From: Oscillospiraceae bacterium
GTDB taxonomy: Bacteria; Bacillota; Clostridia; Oscillospirales; Ruminococcaceae
Reading direction: 5' to 3'
Length of the DNA stretch: 64,000 nucleotides
NCBI GenBank assembly: GCA_022793675.1
Contig: JAAWDH010000041.1
Coordinates: forward strand, 214,913 to 278,912
The position numbers and the translations under genes were made by a program. The stretch's first letter is position 1; each line of letters opens with the position of its first letter. Below are positions 57,371 through 64,000 of the stretch, piece by piece. The notes beneath the pieces were generated by a model, which searched no databases, was not told where the DNA came from, and was given only the letters and a program-made list of their open reading frames with translations.

Positions 57371-59458
57371 TCAAAAGATGAGGTTGACAAGAAAACAGGC
57401 CGCCATGCCGCAAGCGGTGGGAATCAGGATTGACAGCAGCGTCCATTTGACGCTGCGGGTTTCTTTAAAAATAGTCAGGCAGGTCGTGGCGCAGGGCCAA
57501 TGCATCAGCGAAAACAGGATCACCGAAAAGGCGGTCACCGGCGTCCAGCCGTTGCCTGCAAGCAGGTCAAAAAGGGCCGTGCCGGATATCTCCGCCAGGC
57601 TGCTGCCGGCGGTATAGGCCATCACGATAACCGGAATGACGATTTCGTTGGCGGGCAGCCCCAGCAGGAACCCCGCTAAGACCACGCCGTCCATCCCCAG
57701 CGCCCGCCCCAGCGGCTCCAGGAAGTCGGTAAACGCTGCAAGAAGGGTCGCGCCGTTTGCCTGGACATTGGCTAACAGCCAGATCAGCAGCCCCGCCGGG
57801 ACAGCCGTCGCCACCGCCCGCAGCAGCACCTTCAGCGTCCGGTCAAGCACGCTGCGCACAATCACCTTCCCGACCTGCGGCCGCCTATAGGGCGGCAGCT
57901 CCAGCGTAAACGACGAAGGCATCCCCCGCAGCACAGTCGCCGACAGGATCCGCGAGACCAGCAGCGTCATCCCCACCCCGATAAGCAGCACCCCCACCAG
58001 CATCGCCGCGCCGATAAACGGCCCTGCCGCACCCGGCAGCCCGCTTGCAAAAAACAGCGACGTCAGCGAAAGGATCATTGGGAAGCGCCCGTTGCAGGGG
58101 ATAAAGCTGTTGGTGATGATGGCGATCAGCCGCTCCCTCGGCGACTCGATAATCCGGCAGCCAGTGACCCCGGCGGCGTTGCAGCCAAGGCCCATGCACA
58201 TCGTCAGGCTTTGCTTGCCGCAGGCGCGGCAGCCCTTAAAGCAGCGGTCGAGGTTGAACGCCACCCGCGGCAGATAGCCAAAGTCTTCCAGCAGGGTAAA
58301 CAGCGGGAAAAAAATCGCCATCGGCGGCAGCATCACCGATACCACCCAGGCCATCACCCGGTACCCGCCGTGGATAAGCAGGCTGACCGCCGCCTCCGGT
58401 ACGCCCGCAGCCAGCAGCCCTGCCGCCATCTTCCCTTCCAGCCAGAACAGCCCATCCGCCAGCAAAGCCGATGGGATATTCGCGCCGCTGAGCGTCAGCC
58501 AGAAAATGCCGAACAGTAAAAGGAGCATAATCGGGAAGCCGGTCAGTTTGCTGGTGAAAAGGCGGTCAAGCAGCCTATCCCTGCGGTCGCAGCCCTCCTG
58601 TCCGCGCAAAACCTCGCCGCAGATATCCGACGCCGCCCGGACGACGCTTTCAGCTAAATCGTCCCGCAGCTTTTCGGGCGTGATCCCTTCCTTTTCCAGC
58701 TGGCCGCGAACCTCATCCAGCGCCGCCGCCAACGCCGGGTCCTTCCCCGTGCCGCCGCCCTCCAGCAGCTGCAGCGCAAAACGCCGCGGCGACGACGCCC
58801 GGCCGGCAGCCTTTGCCGCCAGCGGCGCAAGCCTTTCCAGCGCCCGCTCGGCATAGCCCGGATAGGTTACCGGGCTGCGGGGGCCTTGGGCCGGCGCCTC
58901 CAGCACCGCCTCCAGCGCCTCCATCAGCTTATCGATCCCTTCGCCGGAACGCGCCGCCAACCCCACGACCGGCACGCCCAGCCGTTTGGAAAGCGCCTCC
59001 AAATCGATGCGGATGCCCTTTTTCGCCGCCTCATCCATCAGGTTCACCCCAACCACCACCCGCGGGGCGGCTTCAATGACCTGCAGCGCCAGGGTAAGGC
59101 TGCGCTCCAGGCAGGCGGCGTCGCAGATAACCGCCACGGCGTCAGGCTGGCCATAACAGATAAAATCCCGGGCGGCCTCCTCCTCGGCGGAGCTGGCAGA
59201 GAGGGAGTAGCAGCCGGGGACATCCACCATGACATACCCTTTGCCGCCAAAATTGCAGGCCCCCTGGGCGTTCATGACGGTTTTGCCGGGCCAGTTGCCG
59301 GTGTGCTGCCGCATCCCGGTAAGGGCATTGAACACGGTGCTTTTGCCGACGTTGGGGTTGCCGGCCAGCGCCACCACCCAGTCGGACGCCGATTTTTTAT
59401 GGATGGCAAGCCCTGCGGCCTCCTGTTTGGCAGGCTGGGCAGAAAAAACGCCGGTCAT
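57371..59458 (-). CDS. feoB: Ferrous iron transporter FeoB
   Basis: Main Fe2+ uptake permease of anaerobes. The 695-residue protein has a cytosolic G domain with G1 GNPNVGKST (33-41), MDVPGCYSLSASSAEEEAARDFI (G3) and GVNLMDEA (G4), a helical domain to about 290, then a membrane domain with two Gate regions. The usual GFGCNVPAIMATR segment is replaced by MGLGCNAAGVTGCRIIESPRERL, a Cys-rich variant. The ATG at 59458 overlaps the feoA stop (ATGA) and has GGGGAGGG seven bases upstream; the frame is open far upstream but that part overlaps feoA. Confidence 0.94.
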   Translation of the reverse strand: MTGVFSAQPAKQEAAGLAIHKKSASDWVVALAGNPNVGKSTVFNALTGMRQHTGNWPGKTVMNAQGACNFGGKGYVMVDVPGCYSLSASSAEEEAARDFICYGQPDAVAVICDAACLERSLTLALQVIEAAPRVVVGVNLMDEAAKKGIRIDLEALSKRLGVPVVGLAARSGEGIDKLMEALEAVLEAPAQGPRSPVTYPGYAERALERLAPLAAKAAGRASSPRRFALQLLEGGGTGKDPALAAALDEVRGQLEKEGITPEKLRDDLAESVVRAASDICGEVLRGQEGCDRRDRLLDRLFTSKLTGFPIMLLLLFGIFWLTLSGANIPSALLADGLFWLEGKMAAGLLAAGVPEAAVSLLIHGGYRVMAWVVSVMLPPMAIFFPLFTLLEDFGYLPRVAFNLDRCFKGCRACGKQSLTMCMGLGCNAAGVTGCRIIESPRERLIAIITNSFIPCNGRFPMILSLTSLFFASGLPGAAGPFIGAAMLVGVLLIGVGMTLLVSRILSATVLRGMPSSFTLELPPYRRPQVGKVIVRSVLDRTLKVLLRAVATAVPAGLLIWLLANVQANGATLLAAFTDFLEPLGRALGMDGVVLAGFLLGLPANEIVIPVIVMAYTAGSSLAEISGTALFDLLAGNGWTPVTAFSVILFSLMHWPCATTCLTIFKETRSVKWTLLSILIPTACGMAACFLVNLIF

Positions 59459-59736
59459 AGCCGCGCCCTCCCCGGCTCCGACCGGATCAGGACTGCCCTG
59501 GCGTCGCCGGCCCGCAGCGCGATAACAGTGCCTTTCAGCCGATAGGCAGCCGGATCCCCCAGCGGGCTTACCCCCACGCAGCAAACCCTTGCCCCCGGCA
59601 CAAACCCCAGATCTTGCAGCCGCCGGCGCAGGCCGCCCGGGCAGTCCGGACAGCATAGGGCGCAGACCGTCCCCTGCTGCCCGGGCTTCAGCGCAGTAAG
59701 CGGGGCAGGGGCGGATAGGCGGAATGGTTGGTTCAT
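59455..59736 (-). CDS. feoA: FeoA-type SH3-like protein with Cys-rich insertion
   Basis: A 93-residue SH3-like partner of FeoB: LTALKPGQQGTVCAL, RRRLQDLGFVPGARVCCVGVSPLGDPAAYRLKGTVIALRAGDA. The middle contains CALCCPDCPGG, a CxxCCxxC cluster not needed for the fold that could bind iron or zinc. The ATG at 59736 follows the strong RBS GGAGGTGA; a TTG further up lies inside the RBS and is rejected. A terminator lies immediately upstream of this RBS. Confidence 0.88.
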   Translation of the reverse strand: MNQPFRLSAPAPLTALKPGQQGTVCALCCPDCPGGLRRRLQDLGFVPGARVCCVGVSPLGDPAAYRLKGTVIALRAGDARAVLIRSEPGRARL

Positions 59737-59752
59737 CGGAATGGTCACCTCC

Positions 59753-59795
59753 AAAAAAACTGGTCAGGGCGAAATGTGTACCTCGCCATGACCAG
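59753..59795 (-). terminator. Terminator/attenuator directly upstream of feoA
   Basis: Minus strand CTGGTCATGGCGA ... CGCCCTGACCAG followed by seven U and then at once by the feoA RBS GGAGGTGA. It may end the two-component transcript or act as an attenuator of feoAB; I found no clear promoter between it and feoA. Confidence 0.8.
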
Positions 59796-59890
59796 CATAT
59801 GAAGGGAACGGGCAATGCGTCAGCACGGCTGCTAAAAATGCCCGCAGGGGTTATTCCATGCAAAAAGCGGTAGGAAAATTGCAAAAAAGC

Positions 59891-61216
59891 TTATTCTTCA
59901 AAGGGGAGGATCATATTCAGCAGCACCGTTGTCTGGAACATCTGCTTTTCGGCTTTATACTCCATGCTGCCGCCGGTCTTTTCAGCGATCTGTTCGATGC
60001 TGCGCATCCCATAGCCATGATGGCCCGCCGATTTGGTGGAGAGGAGCCGGTTATGGCGGAGCTTCAACTGCCCGTTGAAGCTGTTTTCCACCCGGATGAC
60101 GGTAAAGCCGCTGTTGAAGGCGCGGATTTTCAGCCGGACGTATTTCTCCCCTGGCGCGTTCTCTGCTCCCTCAATCGCATTGTCCAACAGGTTCCCCATC
60201 AGCGTGCAGGCATCCATTGGGTTTAGGAAGCTAATGGACGCGGTCAGTTCCACCTGGAAATCGACGCCGCGGCGGCGGGCCTGTTCGGCTTTTTCGCAGA
60301 GGATGACATTGAGGATCTTGTCGTCGGTGTAAATTCCCTGGGCGCGGCTTGACAGGTCCTGCTGCAAGTCCGACAGATACTGCCGCAGCGCCGGCAGGTC
60401 GCCGCCAGCTGCCAGCTGGGAAAGGTAGCGCAGGTGGTGCTTGATATCGTGGAGCATCCCAGCATACTCGTCATTTTTCTGCTGGATGATGTCGTAATGG
60501 GTGTTTTCCATCTCCCGCCGCAGCCGGATATAGTTATACTCGCGGTTCAGCTCCATCTGCCCCACCAGCCGTTCGAACAGCGTAAACGCCGCCCGGCAGG
60601 CCAGCAGCAGCGCCGCCCCGCTTAGAATCAGCGCGAATTCTTCCATAGCCGACACCGCGTATTTCGCCAAAAGCCAGCTCATGAACAAACAGCAGATCAG
60701 GCAGGCCAACGGGACAATCAGGAACATCAAAAACCAACCGATGCTGATTTCGCGGTAAATTTCCACAGTCGCGCGGATATAGCTCTTGACCAGCATAAAG
60801 ATCACCAGCAGGCAGATGAATATCCCCGCCACCCGCCGCAGCGGCCCCGGCCAGCCTGCCGCCCCCGGTTCCATAAATAGGTAGACCCGCTGCCCCGCCG
60901 TGTCGCTCAGCGCAATCAGCAGCAGAAAAAGGCCCGCTGTCAGCAGCCGCTTTCCGGTATGGAAGCAGTCGTAAAACCAGACTGTGATAAGCCCCAAAAG
61001 CAGCGCCGTCAGCAGCGCGTTCACCCACCAAGGCGCCGGCAGCAGGTCGACCATCGTCATCATGACCACCCCGGCGGCGCAGCCAAAAGGCCAGCCCCGC
61101 CGCCTGCTGCTGTCGGCGCGGAAAGCCCAGCCGCAAAGGTCGTCGTAAAGCATCAAATTGAATAGGTTTACCGGCAGCATCGCCGCCGCCCAGTAAAACA
61201 CGACAGGTATTTCCAT
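59891..61216 (-). CDS. AgrC-like sensor histidine kinase (GHKL type)
   Basis: A 441-residue membrane kinase: six or so hydrophobic helices in the first 215 residues, a coiled-coil linker (LNREYNYIRLRREMENTHYD), the phospho-acceptor box GMLHDIKHHLRYLSQLA, then a HATPase_c_5 domain with MGNLLDNAIEGAENAP (N box) and GHHGYGMRSIEQIAEKTGG (G box). This design is that of AgrC/ComD peptide-sensing kinases. No agrD-like peptide or agrB gene is visible nearby, so the signal is unknown. It starts 9 bases after the response regulator gene. Confidence 0.9.
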   Translation of the reverse strand: MEIPVVFYWAAAMLPVNLFNLMLYDDLCGWAFRADSSRRRGWPFGCAAGVVMMTMVDLLPAPWWVNALLTALLLGLITVWFYDCFHTGKRLLTAGLFLLLIALSDTAGQRVYLFMEPGAAGWPGPLRRVAGIFICLLVIFMLVKSYIRATVEIYREISIGWFLMFLIVPLACLICCLFMSWLLAKYAVSAMEEFALILSGAALLLACRAAFTLFERLVGQMELNREYNYIRLRREMENTHYDIIQQKNDEYAGMLHDIKHHLRYLSQLAAGGDLPALRQYLSDLQQDLSSRAQGIYTDDKILNVILCEKAEQARRRGVDFQVELTASISFLNPMDACTLMGNLLDNAIEGAENAPGEKYVRLKIRAFNSGFTVIRVENSFNGQLKLRHNRLLSTKSAGHHGYGMRSIEQIAEKTGGSMEYKAEKQMFQTTVLLNMILPFEE

Positions 61217-61225
61217 CCGGCCCTC

Positions 61226-61930
61226 CTAAAAGCGCATCCCGGCAAAACGGACAAATTCCTGTTTGAAGGCTTTGGCCTTGGGCTGGGAGATGGGCAGGAT
61301 ATCGCCGTTTTCCATGATGACGGTATTGCTGCTCAGGGTGAGGATGCGGCTGAAGCTGACCAGGTAGCTTTTGTGGGAATAAGCGAAGCCATGGGGCGCA
61401 AGCAGCGGGTAAAGCTCCGACATCCGGGCCTTCAAAAGCTGTTTCCCCCAGTCGGCGGTCAGCTCCACCTCCCGCCCGGCGATAGCCAGGTAAAGGATGG
61501 AGGCAACGTTCAGCCGCACCAAATCGCCGCCGGAACGGATTGTGACGTGCTGGTTTTTCCTGGAAACCTCGGCAAAAGCCGCCGCCAATTCCCCTTGCAG
61601 GGTCGCGTCGTCCATCTGTTTCATCAGATAGCGGAAAGGGGTCACCTGGAAAACCTCGACGGTGGGGGCGGCTACGCCGGTAAGGAAAATCAGCACCGTG
61701 CCCTGATCGGTTTCGCGGATACGGCGGGCGGTTTCGTAACCGTCCAGCCCTGGCATCTGTACATCCAAAAAGAGCAGGTCAAAAGGGCGCTTTGGGGAGC
61801 TTAGCAGCCCGCCGGCATCGGTAAACACCGTCACCTCATACTGCCCTTCAAAGGGGAAAAGGGCATCCAACAGGCCACGGATGCGGGAAACCTCGTCTGC
61901 GCGGTCGTCACAAAAAGCAATCTGAACCAT
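61226..61930 (-). CDS. LytTR-type response regulator
   Basis: A 234-residue regulator: receiver domain with acidic pair Asp8/Asp9 (AFCDDRADEV), phospho-acceptor Asp56 in LLFLDVQMPGLDGYE and Lys104 in YLMKQMDD; LytTR DNA-binding domain from about 130 (GGDLVRLNVASILYLAIAGREVELTADWG, FAYSHKSYLVSFSRI). The ATG at 61930 follows AGGAGG; a 30-codon upstream extension lacks an RBS. It is the first gene of the pair and partner of the AgrC-like kinase. Targets are unknown; the neighbouring feoAB or SBP genes are candidates by position only. Confidence 0.92.
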   Translation of the reverse strand: MVQIAFCDDRADEVSRIRGLLDALFPFEGQYEVTVFTDAGGLLSSPKRPFDLLFLDVQMPGLDGYETARRIRETDQGTVLIFLTGVAAPTVEVFQVTPFRYLMKQMDDATLQGELAAAFAEVSRKNQHVTIRSGGDLVRLNVASILYLAIAGREVELTADWGKQLLKARMSELYPLLAPHGFAYSHKSYLVSFSRILTLSSNTVIMENGDILPISQPKAKAFKQEFVRFAGMRF

Positions 61931-61990
61931 TAAAACCGCCTCCTGGATATTTTTTAAGCCTTCGGACAGAAAAATCCAGATTATGATACT

Positions 61991-62020
61991 AGTATAACAG
62001 ACGGTAAGGAAGCTTGTCAA
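61991..62020 (-). promoter_or_regulatory. Promoter of two-component genes
   Basis: Minus strand TTGACA (62020-62015), 18-base spacer, TATACT (61996-61991). Confidence 0.85.
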
Positions 62021-62036
62021 GGACTGCGCCGGCGTT

Positions 62037-62155
62037 TAGAGATACGGGGGTACGACGCTTTTTGAAAGAAAGCCTAGCTTAGCAAAGCTAAGCTGCAAAA
62101 ACTTTTAATCGCCAGGGTCACTAAGCAAGCAGCCATCGCCGCCTACTGCGTCGAA
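62037..62155 (+). repeat. Palindromic element family A, copy 7 (half element)
   Basis: Edge GATACGGGGGTACGACGC, TTTTTGAAAGAAAGC, hairpin CTAGCTTAGCAAAGCTAAGC, arm AAAAACTTTTAATCGCCAGGG and end CCGCCTACTGCGTCGAA, the first half of the inner hairpin, where the similarity stops, as in copy 1. It lies just upstream of the two-component promoter. Confidence 0.8.
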
Positions 62156-62251
62156 TACGCTGCCAGCCGCGACATCCCACGCAATGTTTTTTACCCACAA
62201 GCCGCCGAGCAGAGCCAGGCGGCAAACGCGATTTGTCTGCGGCGACACGCC

Positions 62252-62290
62252 GCCGGCTCGCACCTGCTTTTTAGGCAAATGCGAGCCGGC
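62252..62290. terminator. Perfect stem-loop after the SBP gene (possible terminator)
   Basis: GCCGGCTCGCA (62252-62262) pairs with TGCGAGCCGGC (62280-62290). On the minus strand it directly follows the SBP stop but has no U-run, so it could be a weak terminator or a 3' stability element. Nothing else is seen in 62156-62304. Confidence 0.5.
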
Positions 62291-62304
62291 CATATTGGTT
62301 ATGC

Positions 62305-63897
62305 TTATTTAGCAGTTTTGTTATAACCGTCGGTGTAGATTTGGATCAGCTTATCCACGCTCATACGGTTCAGCTGGTCAAGATAGGCGTTCCAGCTGTC
62401 GTCGGTCACGCCGTTGACAACGAAGTCCGCGAAGGACTGTTTGATATAGCTGTTGATGTCGGTCTTGAGGATGGACAGTTCCTGTAAGGTGTCCGCGTCA
62501 TAGACGATATAGGGCATTTTGCTCTCGTTGAGGAAGTATTCGCTATAGTAGACGTCGTTGCGGTACTTCTCCATTGCGTCGTTCTCGCCGGTAATAGAGG
62601 CGACAAAGTCGGCGCTGGCCCAGGTAGGAGCGTTGGTGTCAAGGCCATTGACAAATTTCCATTCTGGGTCGGTGTAGCCTTCGGGGGTAGCGATAAAGGC
62701 AGGGTTGCCGTCGGCGCCCTTCTCGGTGGCGATACCCTCGGAGCCGTAGGTCAGCTGGAAGCCGTTCCATTCGTCATAGCAAAGGTCAAAGAAATGGACG
62801 GCTGCTTCCACATTGGCACAGGTCGCGGCGATTGCGGTGCGGTTGACGTACATTTTGTACTCATAGGTGCTGGCGTTCCAATACTGGTCGCCGTTCGGGC
62901 CGGTCAGCGGCGGGATGATTTCATAATGTTTGAGGTTATCGCCGGTGTTGTTGGACATGGTCCAGCCGGAACCGGAACCTAAGAGCAGGGTTTCGCCGCG
63001 GAACTTGGCTGCCTGGGTGGCGAAGTCAAGGCTGAAATATTCGCGGTCAATCAGGTTTTCGGCCCACATTTTGGCGATATACTCCACCGCCGCACGGTAA
63101 TTGTCGGTAATGGGCTGGAATTCAGGCGTGCCGTCCTTGACCATGCAGTAGGTGTCGTCGTGGTTCATGACGACGCCGAAGGCTGGGAAGACCCAAGCCA
63201 GGGCGCCCGCATCGGTGAGACTGTCTGCGGTGACAGTGCCGCCGACGCCGGTGATGCCAATCTCATCCTGCTCGCCGTTACCGTTGGGATCCTTGTCGCG
63301 GAAAGCGATCAGCATATTGAAAAAGTCATCGGTGGTCTTGGGCAGGGCGATTTCCAGCTGGTCGCACCAGGTCTTGTTGACGTAGAGCACGTCGCCGGAC
63401 TCGGGGCGGAAGGCAATCATATTGGGGATGCCGAAGATTTTGCCGTCGGCAGTAGTGGCCATTGATTTGGCGTCGGGGTATTCTTCCAAAAACTGCTTGA
63501 TGTTGGTAGTTTGGTCGATATAGGGGGCCCAATCGATAAAGGAGCCGGTGTTGACCTCGCCGTCAAGCAGGTCGGCGCCGAAAAAGAGGTCAGGCAGCTT
63601 ACCGGAAGCGAGCAGCACGCTCTTCTTAGTGGGCCAGTCGGCCGACTGCTCAATCTGCCAGGTAATATCGACGTTTGCCTCCTGCTGGAGCTTTTGCAGG
63701 ATCGGATAGGGGAATTCGCCGTCGGTGGTGCTGCGGATGGTAACGGCGCTCAAAGCTACAGGGCCGCTGCCGGAATCCCCGCTGGAACCGCCCGCAGAAC
63801 CGGACGAGCCGGACGAACCGCCATTGTTATTGCAGCTGGCCATTGCGCCGGCTGCGGTCATCATTGCCAAAAGGACTGCAAAAACTTTTTTGTTCAT
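62305..63897 (-). CDS. Extracellular solute-binding lipoprotein, Lpl/family-1 type
   Basis: A 530-residue binding protein. Signal peptide MNKKVFAVLLAMMTAAGAMASC with Cys22 lipidated, then a Gly/Ser linker. The body resembles the SBP of the sugar operon: EANVDITWQIEQ, LLASGKLPDLFFGADLL, DKDPNGNGEQDEIGITG (Ca-loop-like) and the C-terminal YLDQLNRMSVDKLIQIYTDGYNK. The ATG at 63897 follows GGAGGATTTTCAA. Permease genes would be expected upstream, outside the window; none follow it here. Confidence 0.92.
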   Translation of the reverse strand: MNKKVFAVLLAMMTAAGAMASCNNNGGSSGSSGSAGGSSGDSGSGPVALSAVTIRSTTDGEFPYPILQKLQQEANVDITWQIEQSADWPTKKSVLLASGKLPDLFFGADLLDGEVNTGSFIDWAPYIDQTTNIKQFLEEYPDAKSMATTADGKIFGIPNMIAFRPESGDVLYVNKTWCDQLEIALPKTTDDFFNMLIAFRDKDPNGNGEQDEIGITGVGGTVTADSLTDAGALAWVFPAFGVVMNHDDTYCMVKDGTPEFQPITDNYRAAVEYIAKMWAENLIDREYFSLDFATQAAKFRGETLLLGSGSGWTMSNNTGDNLKHYEIIPPLTGPNGDQYWNASTYEYKMYVNRTAIAATCANVEAAVHFFDLCYDEWNGFQLTYGSEGIATEKGADGNPAFIATPEGYTDPEWKFVNGLDTNAPTWASADFVASITGENDAMEKYRNDVYYSEYFLNESKMPYIVYDADTLQELSILKTDINSYIKQSFADFVVNGVTDDSWNAYLDQLNRMSVDKLIQIYTDGYNKTAK

Positions 63898-64000
63898 TTG
63901 AAAATCCTCCTTGAATTGGGCCTGCACCAGCCGATGCAGGGATGTATGTCAGGCGGGGCTTCTTTGCCCTGCCAAAGTACCAAATTAAACGGAAATGTAT

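Overview
The window looks like chromosome of an anaerobic, endospore-lineage Firmicute, most plausibly a gut clostridium of the Oscillospirales/Ruminococcaceae. This rests on GC-rich coding sequence, a spoIIR gene, an [FeFe]-hydrogenase maturase (hydF), ECF-type vitamin transporters under TPP and tetrahydrofolate riboswitches, a T-box in front of thrS, LplABC/OppABCDF-type importers, and a tepA-ylzJ-(uppP)-ftsK/spoIIIE block. The taxon is an inference. Many genes have near-perfect sigma-A promoters (TTGACA-17-TATAAT).

Layout. 1-3150: AT-richer remains of a type I restriction-modification locus (hsdR end, a small unknown gene, hsdM with the catalytic NPPF segment missing, hsdS frameshifted and then cut by an IS481-like transposase remnant). 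3146-8510: thiT with its TPP riboswitch, hydF, and thrS with its T-box. 8510-17914: an oligopeptide importer operon (oppABCDF plus one unknown membrane-anchored protein) in which OppB, OppD and OppF carry large extra segments. 18134-22183: spoIIR, then folT-aroK behind a THF riboswitch, then a nucleoside hydrolase overlapping a nucleotidyltransferase. 22493-27668: a glycosyltransferase followed by a heterodimeric ABC exporter. 27952-29372: a CNNM/CBS (hemolysin C type) membrane protein.

29440-42810 holds a carbohydrate-utilisation system. Ten minus-strand genes (Gfo/Idh/MocA oxidoreductase, two xylose-isomerase-like TIM barrels, glucose-6-phosphate isomerase, LplB, LplC, solute-binding lipoprotein, DUF4838 protein, NagB-like isomerase, class II aldolase) face a divergent LacI-type regulator. 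Two AAACGTTT operator-like palindromes lie next to a perfect promoter. No transport ATPase is encoded, so a shared one elsewhere is implied. 42820-46676 is the housekeeping hprK - ROK glucokinase - murB - rapZ group. 46834-51014 holds DUF3006, a ComEC-like metallo-hydrolase, a broken Fe-S reductase-like gene, a YgiQ radical SAM protein and an ASCH protein. 51030-57069 holds ftsK/spoIIIE, uppP, ylzJ, tepA and a DUF6062 gene. 57371-61930 holds feoAB and an Agr/LytTR-type two-component pair. A second Lpl-type solute-binding lipoprotein ends the window.

A family of intergenic palindromic elements, not explained by any gene, runs through the window. At least seven substantial copies and several fragments share a modular plan: a tandem (GGAGTACG-like) edge, an AAGCTTAGC-type hairpin, arms reading AAAACTTTTAATCGCC, an inner CTACTGCGTCGAT hairpin, and a tail with three more hairpins. 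They lie mostly at 3' ends of genes and supply the stop codon, and sometimes a C-terminal tail, to HydF, the nucleotidyltransferase, SpoIIR, the second ABC exporter subunit and probably ThiT.
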